Shown here in pieces: positions 24,267 to 33,122 of a stretch of 64,000 nucleotides of DNA. The notes beneath the pieces are model-generated. The model made no database searches. It was not told the origin of the DNA and saw nothing but the letters and a program-made list of their open reading frames with translations. Position 1 is the stretch's first letter, and the number at the start of each line of letters is the position of its first letter. Made by a program: the position numbers and the translations under genes. Source of the DNA: Halopiger xanaduensis SH-6 (GTDB taxonomy: Archaea; Halobacteriota; Halobacteria; Halobacteriales; Natrialbaceae); contig NC_015666.1 in assembly GCF_000217715.1 (NCBI RefSeq), positions 3,050,270-3,114,269 on the forward strand, given 5' to 3'.

Positions 24267-26473
24267 TGGCGCTCACCTCCGGCACCAGTACCGTCGGTGC
24301 CACCGGCGCCGCCGGCTCCGTCCGTCCCGCTCGGGCCGCCGCCGCGGTCGTACAGAAACTGCGCGCGACAGTTGTCGCAGTAGTCGAAGACGCTGCCCGC
24401 CGCGCTCGGTGCGACGCCGGCGACGATCCCGCCGACCTCGCCCTCGATCTTGCGGGCGGTGCCCTCGCTGGCGAACGGCTCGCCGCAGTTGCGACACTCG
24501 CGCATCTCGCCGTCGTGAACCGTGACCCAGGCCGGCTCCGACGCGTCGTCCCGGCGCTCGGGCAGCAGCGACAGGTGAAGGCCGTCGTGCATCGTGATCG
24601 CGTCCTCGACGCAGCCCTCCTCGCAGGTCCCGCAGTTCACGCAGCGCTCGTGATTGAACTCGAGGACGGCCCCCTCCTCGTCGCGCCGGATCGCGTCGGT
24701 CGGGCAGAGCGTCGAACACGTCGGGGTGAACGTACAGCCGTCGTCGACGGCCATCCGACCGAAGTCCTTCAGGCCGCGGATCACCTCGCGCTCGGGCTCG
24801 ACGTGCGCTAAGATTGCGCGGACGCTCTCTAAGGTCCAGCCGTGACTGTCGAACGCGGGATTCTCGCGCTCGGAATCGTCGGTCTCGCCGGTCGCCTCGT
24901 GCTCGCCCTCCGGCACCGGCGACTCCTCGAGTTCGACCGCAAACGTCGAGATCGCTTCGACGAACGCGCCCGGTTCGTCGGGATCGGGCGCGAAGAATTC
25001 GAACCGCTCACCCAACTCGAGGTCGCGGCTCGCCCGATTCAGCCGGTCGACGAGGTCGGCCTTCGGATCGGGGCCGGAGTGGAGACAGTCGCCGCCGCAG
25101 CCGACGATCGCCACGCCGTCGGCGCCGCAGGCCAGCGCGTGCATCGCGTGGGCCTCGCCGACGGTGTCGGTGCAGTTCACGTGCACGGGGAGAATCGGCG
25201 GGTACTCGACCTCGGCCTTTCCCGCGGCGGCGAGGCGGCCGTACTCCCGCAGGGCGTCGTCGGCCTCCTCCGAACAGACGAACGCGACGATCGGGGTCTC
25301 GAGGTCCGATCCCGAGCGGTTCAGCAGCCAGCCGCCCTCGTCGTCGGTCCGGCGGAGGAGTGCCTCGACTTCGCGGGCGATGCGCTCGTTCGACGGTTCC
25401 CGGAGTCGCGTCGCGCCGGTCGGACAGGCGCTGGTGCAGGCCCCGCAGTTCTGGCAGGCGTCCTTGTGAAATTCGACCTCGTCGATCTTCGTGCGTTCGA
25501 CGGCGTCGTGCGGACAGACCTCGACGCACTCGTTGCAGCCCGGCTGGCTCGAGTCGCCGGCCGCGCAGACGTCCATCTCGAGGTCGAGGTGGTCGGGCTT
25601 CTCGAGGCCGCCGACGTGTCGCTTGACTGCGGCGATCGTGGCCGCGTCGATCGGCGCGGTGTAGAAGCCGATTCGGCCGCCCCGCGTTTGCCGGTTCGCG
25701 GCGGGGTAGACGACCTGATCGACCTCGAGCGTACGTTCGACGCCCTCGAGGTCGATCGCGTCGGTGGGACAGACCTCGGTCCACGCGCCGTCGGGTGCGT
25801 CGGGGTCGATGTCGACCGGATAGCGCGTCACGGCGCCGTCGGGGCCCTCGTGGACGCATTTCATACAGGAGATACAGTCCTCGGTGACGCACGCCTCGAG
25901 CCGGATCGTAAAGTCCCCGTAGCGGCCGTCGACGCCGACGACGCGGCCGCGCTCGATCGTCACGTCGTCCAGATCGGCGGCCGAATCGACGTACTCCCGC
26001 CCGTCGGCGATCAGGGTCACGTCGGCGTCCGCGGCCAGCGCTGCGGCGGTCTCGGGGTCGCCGACGACCGCGACGCTGTCGCCGGCTTCCTGGGAGATCG
26101 ACCGAGGAATGGACTCGGCCTCGAGACCAGCCTGACGGGCGTTGATCATGCGGGCGGTCTTGGCCGTCGCGCTGGCCTCGTCGTGGACCCAGCCGGCGCC
26201 CTCGCGCTGATCGACGAACGAGACCGCGTCGGGGTGGACGCTCCGCTGCTCGGCGACGCGCCGAAGTTTCCGCTGGACGCGCTCCTCCGGGCAGGTGACG
26301 ATCACCTCGTCGAGGTCGTACTCTTCGATCACCCGCTCCATCGCGGGCAAGCCGTCCTCGCACAGCAGGCGCGAACTCGCCGCCACGTCGACGCCCTCGA
26401 TCCCGTCCCGAGCACCCTCGAGGTCGATATCGCAGGTGTCGGCGCAGGAACAGACGAAGCTTCCGACGTTCAT
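24263..26473 (-). CDS. HdrA/MvhD-like multi-cluster iron-sulfur fusion protein, copy B
   Basis: 736 residues with the same architecture as copy A: N-terminal FVCSCADTC; a degenerate nucleotide-binding stretch (AVVGDPETAAA) without the HdrA GxGxxG; CISCMKC; GCNECVEVCP and CQNCGACTSACP; an MvhD-like domain with VGCGGDCLHSG; CSTLCP and CVNCGTCEEGC; and a C-terminal CRNCG...YCDNC pair. It ends in a Gly/Thr-rich tail absent from copy A. It is divergent from fdhA of module B and coupled to torD. Probably an electron carrier between the dehydrogenase and a cytoplasmic acceptor; since FdhA is exported, a direct complex is doubtful. Confidence 0.8.
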   Translation of the reverse strand: MNVGSFVCSCADTCDIDLEGARDGIEGVDVAASSRLLCEDGLPAMERVIEEYDLDEVIVTCPEERVQRKLRRVAEQRSVHPDAVSFVDQREGAGWVHDEASATAKTARMINARQAGLEAESIPRSISQEAGDSVAVVGDPETAAALAADADVTLIADGREYVDSAADLDDVTIERGRVVGVDGRYGDFTIRLEACVTEDCISCMKCVHEGPDGAVTRYPVDIDPDAPDGAWTEVCPTDAIDLEGVERTLEVDQVVYPAANRQTRGGRIGFYTAPIDAATIAAVKRHVGGLEKPDHLDLEMDVCAAGDSSQPGCNECVEVCPHDAVERTKIDEVEFHKDACQNCGACTSACPTGATRLREPSNERIAREVEALLRRTDDEGGWLLNRSGSDLETPIVAFVCSEEADDALREYGRLAAAGKAEVEYPPILPVHVNCTDTVGEAHAMHALACGADGVAIVGCGGDCLHSGPDPKADLVDRLNRASRDLELGERFEFFAPDPDEPGAFVEAISTFAVELEESPVPEGEHEATGETDDSERENPAFDSHGWTLESVRAILAHVEPEREVIRGLKDFGRMAVDDGCTFTPTCSTLCPTDAIRRDEEGAVLEFNHERCVNCGTCEEGCVEDAITMHDGLHLSLLPERRDDASEPAWVTVHDGEMRECRNCGEPFASEGTARKIEGEVGGIVAGVAPSAAGSVFDYCDNCRAQFLYDRGGGPSGTDGAGGAGGTDGTGAGGERQ

Positions 26474-26737
26474 CCCGTTGTGCTATTAGGTGACACGGTA
26501 ATAGCGTTATGTAATGAACGATTGTGTTTCACGAGTATTTTCATATAAACGAGTGCCGTCGTGAGAATGTTTGACTCAATTGGGGAATAACATCGGGGAA
26601 TTGTACGTTCATCGCAACGTACTCGAGCAAATATTCATAACTGTCGACGGGGAACGATCCGGTCTAGGTATGGGTGTCTATAGCACGGTGTCGCACCGGG
26701 CAGTGCGATACGCGACCGTCACGACAGGGGTATCGCA
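26474..26737. promoter_or_regulatory. Divergent promoter region of FDH module B
   Basis: An AT-rich 264-base spacer between the Hdr/MvhD-like gene (minus) and fdhA (plus). CTATAG at about 26679-26684 lies some 55 bases before the fdhA ATG, so fdhA of this module may have a short leader, unlike copy A. An AGGGG stretch follows at about 26725-26729. Confidence 0.4.
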
Positions 26738-29700
26738 ATGAGCGCCGGGGAAGACCCGGTCACGATCGACCTCGACCGGCGCTCGTTCGTAAAAGCCAGC
26801 GCGCTCGCGGGCGGGGTCTTCCTCGGCGGCGGGGCCGCCGGGCACGCGCTCGGCGGCACGCAGGAGGAGCAGGGCGACGACGGCGTCCCCGAGGGAGAGG
26901 AGACGTCGAAGGTGATCTGCAACTACTGCGCCGTCGGCTGCGGCTTCAAGGCGGTCAAGGACGGCAACTCCTTCGTCGGGCAGGAGCCGTGGTTCGAGAA
27001 CCCGATCAACAACGGCTCGCTCTGCTCGAAGGGCGCGGGCATCCTCGAGACCGAACACTCGCCCAAGCGCCTGAAGCATCCGATGCGAAAGGAGGACGGC
27101 GAGTGGCGTCGCGTGACCTGGGACGACGCCTTCCGGGAGATCGCCGACACGTGGGAGCAGACGATCGAGGAGTACAGCCGCGAGAGCGTCATGTTCCTAG
27201 GTAGCGCCCACCACTCGAACGAGGCGGCCTACGCCAGCCGCAAGTTCGCGGCGTTCATGGGCACGAACAACGTCGATCACCAGGCGCGGATCTGTCACTC
27301 TCCGACGGTCACGGGGCTGGCCAACACCTGGGGCTTCGGCGCGATGACCAACACGATCAACGACTACCGCAACTTCGACCTGCTCATCATTTTAGGGCAG
27401 AACCCCGCCGAGTCCCACCCGATCGCGATGCAGCACATCTTAGAGGGTCAGGCCCGCGGCGGGACGATCGTCTCGATCGACCCCCGCTACACGAAGACCT
27501 CGGCCCATGCCGACTACTTCTACCGCCTGCGCCCGGGGACGGACGTCGCGCTGGTCATGGGCCTGCTCAACTACATCAACGAGCAGGACGAACTCGACGA
27601 CGAGTTCCTCGCGGGCCGCGTGATGGGCTGGCCGGACGTCGAGTCCGAACTCGAGCAGTACGACCTCGAGACGGTGTCCGATATCACCTGGATCGATCAG
27701 GGCGATCTCGAGGAGATCGGCGATCTGATCATCGAGAACAAACCGCAGATCCAGGTCGAGTGGGCGATGGGCGGGACCCAGCACAACAACGGGACCCAGA
27801 ACATCCGCTCGTACGCCATCTTTAGCCTCGCAACCGGGAGCGCGGCCCGCTCGGGCGGCGGCCTTCAGGTCATGCGCGGCCACGCGAACGTCCAGGGCGC
27901 GACCGATCTCGGCGTCGACGCGAGCATCCTGCCGGGCTACTACGGCGTCGACGCGCCGGGGTCGTGGGAGCACTGGGCCGACGTCTGGGATCGGAGCCCC
28001 TGGACCAGCGGCAGCACCTCGTTCGAGGAACTGTACGAGAAATTCGAGCTGCTGCCGGAGGACGTGTGGGAGGGAACGCAGACGCCAGCCGAGGTCGAAG
28101 CGGGCGGTGCGGGCGTCGACGTCGAGGAAGAAGCGGCGGGCGAAGGCGGCGAGGGTGAAGCGGACGTCCAGGGCGAAGACGAGGAGGCGGAAGGCGACGA
28201 GGACGCGGGAGACGAAGAGGAAGAGGAGGAAGGGCTGCAAGCCGAAGCGCCGATCGACGACGTCGAGGAGCGGTCGATGATGTTCCAGATCGGGCTGACC
28301 GTCGCCCGCTGGTACGAGGCGGCCCTGGAGCAGGGGGATCGACTGCTCGAGTCGAACCTCTACCAGCCCGACCCGCTGAAGATGGCCTTTTTCTGGGGTC
28401 ACTCGGCGAACTCCATCAGCGAGATGGACAAGATGAAGCAGGCGATGGAGAACCTCGACCTGCTGGTGGTCGTCGACGTCTTCCCCGCCGTCGCCGGCAC
28501 CTTACCCGACGACGCGGACGTGCTCCTGTTGCCGGCCTCGAGCCAGTACGAGCACGTTCGGACGGTGACCAACTCCCACCGGTCGGTCCAGTGGAGCGAA
28601 GCCGTCGCGGAGCCGGCGCACAACTCCAAGCCCGACCTCCAGATCATGCAGGAACTGGCCCAGTACATGGGCTTCGGCGAGCACTTCGACTGGGGGAACG
28701 GGCCGGAGGTCCACAACGGGCGCAGTTCCTACGAGGACGCGCTGCGGGAGATCAACCTCGGCGTCCGCTCGATCGGCTACCAGCAGCCCCCCGAGAAGCT
28801 CCAGCAGCACCACGAGTACGACTGGGCGTTCAACGCCGACGATCTGCGGGCGCAGAACACGGGGACTCCCGTGGACGGCGACTACTGGTCGCTGCCCTGG
28901 CCCTACTGGGGCGATGACCACCCCGGCTCGCCGATCATCTGGACGAAGGAGGCCGACCCCCGCGACGGCGGCCACGACTTCCGCGAGAACTGGGGAGTCA
29001 GAGCGCCCACGGCCGAGGAGTGGAACGACCTCGAGATCGACAAGGAGTACCCGCTGCAGGAGACCTACGACGAACACGGTGAGGACGGCCTCGATCTGAT
29101 TGCCGAATCGTTCGAGGCGCCGTGGTGGGACGATCAGGAAATCGAGGGCGTCCCGTCGTACCCCGGCTATTCGACGGTCCTCCCGGACGATCCGACGAAC
29201 CCGTCGACCCAGACGACGCCGGTCGAGATGGCCCTCGACGAGGAGCAGTCGGTGTACGACGCCGCGCAAGCCGTCGCCGAGCAGTACGACGACATCGGCG
29301 TCGATCCGTCGGCCTACGAGGAGTACGACAACGCCCAGCCCGATCCGCCGACCGGTCGCGGGAAGGCGCGCGCGGTCGTCTGGAACTTCCTCGATACGGT
29401 GCCCGTCCACCGCGAACCCGTCGAGAGTCCGCGTCCGGATCTGGTCGAGGAGTGGCCCGCGAACGGGGAGCAGCGGAACTTCTGGCGGCTCGACCAGAAC
29501 AACGCCACCGTCCAGCAGCGGGCGACCGAGGCGGTCCACACGGAACTGGGTAGCGACTCTCAAAACGGCCGCACCGTGATCCTCACGTCCGGCCGGCAGG
29601 TCGAACACCAGGGCGGCGGCGCGGAGACGCGGAACAACGAGTATACCGCCGACCGCCAGCCCCACATGTACGCGGAGATCAGTCCCGCGCTCGCGGAGGC

Positions 29701-30112
29701 ACTCGACGTCGTCGGCGGCGACGATCACGTCATCGTGGAGTCGGCCGACAAGGGCGCGATCCTCGTGAAGGCGAAGGTGACCAACCGCGTCAACGACGAG
29801 GAGATCTTCCTGCCCTACCACTGGGGCGGCGTCTTCCACGGCGAGGATCTGACGCCGAACTGGCCCGACGGCACCGAACCGCTCGCGATCGGCGAGAGCG
29901 CGAACATCATCACGCCGAGCGGCTTCGACGCCGAGACCCAGATGCAGGAGACGAAGTCCGGCGTGGTCCACGTCCAGAAGGCTACCCAGTCGGTGGTCGA
30001 CGACTACGACATGGAGTTCATCGACTACCCGCAGGACGAGCACGGCCTCGGCGCGCAGAAACAGTACGACGTCCGCGAGTGGGACATGTACGAGGGAGGT
30101 GAGCAACTGTGA
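26738..30112 (+). CDS. fdhA: Formate dehydrogenase catalytic subunit, Tat-exported, Cys-type, copy B
   Basis: 1124 residues. Tat motif DRRSFVKA with an h-region to about residue 38. Cys61, Cys64, Cys68 and Cys96 bind the 4Fe-4S cluster, and Cys186-His187 (ARICHSPT) is the Mo/W ligand pair. The order of domains is as in copy A. The main difference is a stretch of about 65 residues (about 442-506) that is almost all Glu, Asp, Gly and Ala, where copy A has a shorter, less acidic loop. It overlaps fdhB at GTGA. The enzyme probably acts outside the membrane with the fdhB and cytochrome b products that follow. Formate as substrate is inferred. Confidence 0.9.
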   Translation: MSAGEDPVTIDLDRRSFVKASALAGGVFLGGGAAGHALGGTQEEQGDDGVPEGEETSKVICNYCAVGCGFKAVKDGNSFVGQEPWFENPINNGSLCSKGAGILETEHSPKRLKHPMRKEDGEWRRVTWDDAFREIADTWEQTIEEYSRESVMFLGSAHHSNEAAYASRKFAAFMGTNNVDHQARICHSPTVTGLANTWGFGAMTNTINDYRNFDLLIILGQNPAESHPIAMQHILEGQARGGTIVSIDPRYTKTSAHADYFYRLRPGTDVALVMGLLNYINEQDELDDEFLAGRVMGWPDVESELEQYDLETVSDITWIDQGDLEEIGDLIIENKPQIQVEWAMGGTQHNNGTQNIRSYAIFSLATGSAARSGGGLQVMRGHANVQGATDLGVDASILPGYYGVDAPGSWEHWADVWDRSPWTSGSTSFEELYEKFELLPEDVWEGTQTPAEVEAGGAGVDVEEEAAGEGGEGEADVQGEDEEAEGDEDAGDEEEEEEGLQAEAPIDDVEERSMMFQIGLTVARWYEAALEQGDRLLESNLYQPDPLKMAFFWGHSANSISEMDKMKQAMENLDLLVVVDVFPAVAGTLPDDADVLLLPASSQYEHVRTVTNSHRSVQWSEAVAEPAHNSKPDLQIMQELAQYMGFGEHFDWGNGPEVHNGRSSYEDALREINLGVRSIGYQQPPEKLQQHHEYDWAFNADDLRAQNTGTPVDGDYWSLPWPYWGDDHPGSPIIWTKEADPRDGGHDFRENWGVRAPTAEEWNDLEIDKEYPLQETYDEHGEDGLDLIAESFEAPWWDDQEIEGVPSYPGYSTVLPDDPTNPSTQTTPVEMALDEEQSVYDAAQAVAEQYDDIGVDPSAYEEYDNAQPDPPTGRGKARAVVWNFLDTVPVHREPVESPRPDLVEEWPANGEQRNFWRLDQNNATVQQRATEAVHTELGSDSQNGRTVILTSGRQVEHQGGGAETRNNEYTADRQPHMYAEISPALAEALDVVGGDDHVIVESADKGAILVKAKVTNRVNDEEIFLPYHWGGVFHGEDLTPNWPDGTEPLAIGESANIITPSGFDAETQMQETKSGVVHVQKATQSVVDDYDMEFIDYPQDEHGLGAQKQYDVREWDMYEGGEQL
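28064..28257 (+). other. Acidic low-complexity insertion within fdhA copy B
   Basis: These bases encode about 65 residues dominated by Glu, Gly, Ala and Asp, placed between the conserved LLPEDVW and SMMFQIGLTVARWYEAAL blocks. Copy A has a shorter, partly unrelated loop here. It is a surface loop by position and composition; no function is known. Confidence 0.7.
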
Positions 30113-30801
30113 CTCAAGATCAAGGCAACTCGGCCGGTCAGGTGATGAGCCAGGGCGTGATGAGTACCGGCTCGGGGATGCGGATCTTCCCCGACGTCGA
30201 GGCCTGTATCGACTGCGGCGGCTGCGTCGTCGCCTGCAAACGCACCTGGGATCGAGAAATCCAGAACCAGCGCATCGACATCACGACCATGGCCGAAGGG
30301 GTCGCCGGCCCGCAGGGCGAAAACGCCGACAAGACCGGCCGCCTCGAGGCCGGCGAGAACCCCGGCGAGACGAGCCTGCCGATGCAGTGTTACCACTGCG
30401 AGAACGCGCCCTGCGTGTCGGTCTGCCCGACCAACGCCTTACAGAAGGACGACGACGGCTTCGTGGCGGTCCACGAGGACCTCTGCGTCGGCTGCCAGTA
30501 CTGCCTGTCGGGCTGCCCGTTCGGCGCGCCGCAGTTCCCCGACAGCGACGACGGCTCCGCGCAGATCGTCGGCACCGGCGGCATCATGGACAAGTGTACC
30601 GGCTGCCGCGAGCGCCAGGAGGCCGGAAAGGGACCGGCCTGCGCCGAGGAGTGCGCCACCGACGCCATCCTCGTCGGCGGCGCCGGCGAGATAGCCGACG
30701 AACTCGAGCAACGGGACAGTCAGCCGTTCTTCAACGACGAGGCCATGGAGGTCATCTTCGGCGCCGAGGACGCCCGGCTCTTCCACACTGATCAGCAATG
30801 A
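30109..30801 (+). CDS. fdhB: Formate dehydrogenase iron-sulfur subunit, copy B
   Basis: 230 residues with four cysteine blocks: CIDCGGCVVAC, CYHCENAPCVSVC, CVGCQYCLSGC, and CTGC with PACAEEC. It begins with GTG overlapping the fdhA stop and ends in ATGA overlap with the two-helix gene. As in copy A, it has no signal peptide and no C-terminal helix. It would carry electrons from FdhA to the cytochrome b. Confidence 0.92.
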   Translation: MTQDQGNSAGQVMSQGVMSTGSGMRIFPDVEACIDCGGCVVACKRTWDREIQNQRIDITTMAEGVAGPQGENADKTGRLEAGENPGETSLPMQCYHCENAPCVSVCPTNALQKDDDGFVAVHEDLCVGCQYCLSGCPFGAPQFPDSDDGSAQIVGTGGIMDKCTGCRERQEAGKGPACAEECATDAILVGGAGEIADELEQRDSQPFFNDEAMEVIFGAEDARLFHTDQQ

Positions 30802-31643
30802 GCGACGAACGATCACCGGACGACAACAACCACGATCGAGACGACCGCGCTGCCGGGTCGCCGGGGCCGCCGGATTCGGACACGGACACGGACTCGAGTT
30901 CGAGCGCCCCGACCGACGACGGGCGAGTAGATGAATCGACTGCAGACGACGCTCCGGGCGCGGCGGACAGCGGTGAGCCGAGTGAAACGAGGCGATCCAC
31001 ATCAGATCCCAGATCTGAGGGCGGCAGTCCGAGCGACTCGCACGAGGGCCGCCACGAGCAGGCTGACGGCGGATACAGCGAGGAACGCACGCCGCCGGAG
31101 CAGCGCGACCGCGAGTCACCACCCGAATCCGGGACGGAACCCGGACCCGAGGAACCGGGCGAACCCGCCGGTCAACCGTCGACCGGCGGCCTCGCCGACC
31201 GGGCCGCGTTCTGGCTCAGCGCCCTGTTCGGGCTGGCGCTGGCCGTCGGCTCCGTCGCGCTCGTCTCCGGCCGCGCGCCGTTCTTCGAGGACGTGCTGCG
31301 GATCCGCCCGTCCGTCGAGGGCGGCGGCGTCGGCGCCGACTGGGTCGCCGGCAACACCGAACCGGTCCTCGAGGCGATGATTACCGTCGTCCACTTCGCG
31401 GACGTCATTATGGGAATCTTCATCCTCGTGATGGTGTTCGTCCACTGGGCGGCGTTCCGCCGGCTGGGCGCGCGGATGCGGCCGCCAAGCGGGACGCAAC
31501 GGCGGGAAGCCGCCGCGGCGACGGACGGCGGCGTCAGCGAGAGCGGTGGCGACACCGATGCCGACGGCGACGGCGCCGGTGCTGACGATGCTACGACCGA
31601 GGACCGAGCCGGCGACGACGGCCCCGGAGGTGATCGGCCGTGA
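30798..31643 (+). CDS. Two-helix membrane protein of the formate dehydrogenase operon, copy B
   Basis: 281 residues. The N-terminal part of about 130 residues is a disordered, very polar Asp/Ser/Glu/Arg/Pro sequence not present in copy A. Then come helix 1 (about 136-157), the loop VLRIRPSVEGGGVGADWVAGNTEP, helix 2 (about 195-218, with VHWAAFRRLGARM) and an acidic tail. Loop and second helix match copy A closely. It is coupled to both neighbours by 4-base overlaps. Probably a membrane accessory subunit. Confidence 0.8.
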   Translation: MSDERSPDDNNHDRDDRAAGSPGPPDSDTDTDSSSSAPTDDGRVDESTADDAPGAADSGEPSETRRSTSDPRSEGGSPSDSHEGRHEQADGGYSEERTPPEQRDRESPPESGTEPGPEEPGEPAGQPSTGGLADRAAFWLSALFGLALAVGSVALVSGRAPFFEDVLRIRPSVEGGGVGADWVAGNTEPVLEAMITVVHFADVIMGIFILVMVFVHWAAFRRLGARMRPPSGTQRREAAAATDGGVSESGGDTDADGDGAGADDATTEDRAGDDGPGGDRP

Positions 31644-32677
31644 CCAACCTCGACCACGGCAAGTTCTCGCGGGCCACCACGATGTTCCACTCGCTGCTGG
31701 CGCTGACCGTGTTCGTCCTGTTCTTCACGGGCTACGCCATCGCCTTCAACACGGAGCTGTGGTGGCTCGTCGAGCTGATGGGCGGCAACGAGGGCGTGCT
31801 CTCGATCCACCGCGCGGCCGGCTTCGCGCTGATCGCGCTGACCGGATTCTGGGTGCCGTACGTGCTGCTTCGCTCGAGCAGTCGGTCGAACTTCCGCTCA
31901 GTGCTGCCGAGCCCGGACGACGCGCGGGCGTTCATTCAGGACGTCAAGTTCGCGCTCGGCCGGGCCGACGAGCGCCACCCGTCGGCGCGCCAGTTTGCGG
32001 GGTTCAAGGCCGACGAGGTGCCGCTGCTGTCGTACGTCGGCAAGGGGGTCATCTGGATCTTCACCGTCGAACTGATCCTGTTGATGATCTCGGGGCTGCT
32101 CATCTGGCAGAAGACCTGGCTGATCGACTTCTACAACTCGCAGTCGGTCGCCATGGCCTTCGTCGCGTTCCACGGCCTCCTCGGGATCATCATGCTGATG
32201 GGCGTGATGTTCCACACCTTCGAGCACGGGTTCCACCCCGCGTTCTACCCCGTCGAGATGAAGGCGTTCCTGCCGAAGGGGATGACGCCGAACTTCCACG
32301 GCGACCCCGACGAGTACGACACGACCGGCATCGAGCGCCTCCGGCGCAAACCCTCGTGGCGGTGGGCGACCAACGTCGTCGCCGTGCTCGTCGTCGTCGG
32401 TATCGTCAGCGTGATGATGGCCAGCCTCGAGTACGGCGGCTACCCGGTGCCCGACACGCTGGCGTTCGGCGAGGGCAGCGTCCTCCGGACGATCGGGATC
32501 AACGCCGGGATCTTCGTGTTGCTGCTCGGGTTGTTGCTCTCAATGTACGGCAACGTCCTTCGGGCGCGGTACCTGAGCCAGCGCGGCGAACAGCGAGCGA
32601 CGGGAGCGGCGACGGACGGGGGCGAGCCGAGCGCGGCGAGTCGAGCCGACGACTCGGCCGATCCCGGCGACGACTGA
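31640..32677 (+). CDS. Formate dehydrogenase cytochrome b subunit (FdnI/gamma-type), copy B
   Basis: 345 residues, exactly the length of copy A, with the heme-ligand histidines at the same positions (FHSLLAL near 17, IHRAAGF near 57, AFHGLLG near 179 and FHTFEH near 193). The GTG start overlaps the stop of the two-helix gene. It ends the module B operon; a T5 run at 32690-32694 just after the stop may help termination. Confidence 0.88.
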   Translation: MTNLDHGKFSRATTMFHSLLALTVFVLFFTGYAIAFNTELWWLVELMGGNEGVLSIHRAAGFALIALTGFWVPYVLLRSSSRSNFRSVLPSPDDARAFIQDVKFALGRADERHPSARQFAGFKADEVPLLSYVGKGVIWIFTVELILLMISGLLIWQKTWLIDFYNSQSVAMAFVAFHGLLGIIMLMGVMFHTFEHGFHPAFYPVEMKAFLPKGMTPNFHGDPDEYDTTGIERLRRKPSWRWATNVVAVLVVVGIVSVMMASLEYGGYPVPDTLAFGEGSVLRTIGINAGIFVLLLGLLLSMYGNVLRARYLSQRGEQRATGAATDGGEPSAASRADDSADPGDD

Positions 32678-32823
32678 GTAGTCCTCGAGTTTTTCTCGCG
32701 GGTATCGTTGACGGACAGGTGGATGAACCGTCGAACCGTAAGCGCTCGTTACGCGCCTCGAGTCCGTCGGAAATCCGACCGCTCGCACCGGGATTTACGT
32801 GTTGTTACGGCGTGTGTGATAGC

Positions 32824-33009
32824 ATGGCAGACTTGCTGTACTCGATCTACGCCGTCGCCGTCCTCGTCGTCGCCGTCGGCGGGCTCGTCGGGGTCGCCTT
32901 CGGGACGCCCAGCGGCGGCGGGACCGCGGGTCGAAACTATCGCTACGACGCGCTCGTGATCGTCGCCGCGCTCTTCATCGCGGCGCTGATCGCCGAGTTC
33001 CTGCTGTAG
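32824..33009 (+). CDS. Small two-helix membrane protein (61 aa)
   Basis: It starts MADLLYSIYAVAVLVVAVGG. Two hydrophobic helices (about residues 4-26 and 43-61) flank a Gly-rich polar loop (TPSGGGTAGRNYRYD). It lies 146 bases after the cytochrome b gene, in the position mirrored by the 57-aa protein at 2413-2586 of the other side. The two have a similar plan, but I cannot show that they are homologous. Function unknown. Confidence 0.65.
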   Translation: MADLLYSIYAVAVLVVAVGGLVGVAFGTPSGGGTAGRNYRYDALVIVAALFIAALIAEFLL

Positions 33010-33122
33010 CCGACTGTCGTCGGCTGTCGATGCTCGAGCGTGCCACCGACGGGTGGTGCTCGAGCCGTCCCGGTAAGTTGCCGCTGACGACTACCGAGGA
33101 CACCGAGAACGAAATCCGCCCG

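Larger units (their letters stand above)
22583..32677 (+). repeat. Formate dehydrogenase module, copy B of the inverted paralogous pair
   Basis: Mirror image of 4019-13498: 86-aa membrane protein, 117-aa protein, 65-aa protein (plus), TorD, Hdr/MvhD-like (minus), FdhA, FdhB, two-helix protein, cytochrome b (plus). All nine genes have a counterpart in copy A with inverted order and orientation. Differences include an acidic insert in FdhA, a longer N-terminus in the two-helix protein, and altered spacing between the small genes. Confidence 0.9.

Noticed and set aside
28502-30106. Open frame of 534 codons on the minus strand opposite fdhA copy B
   Set aside because: Same kind of antisense shadow; the plus strand carries the conserved dehydrogenase.
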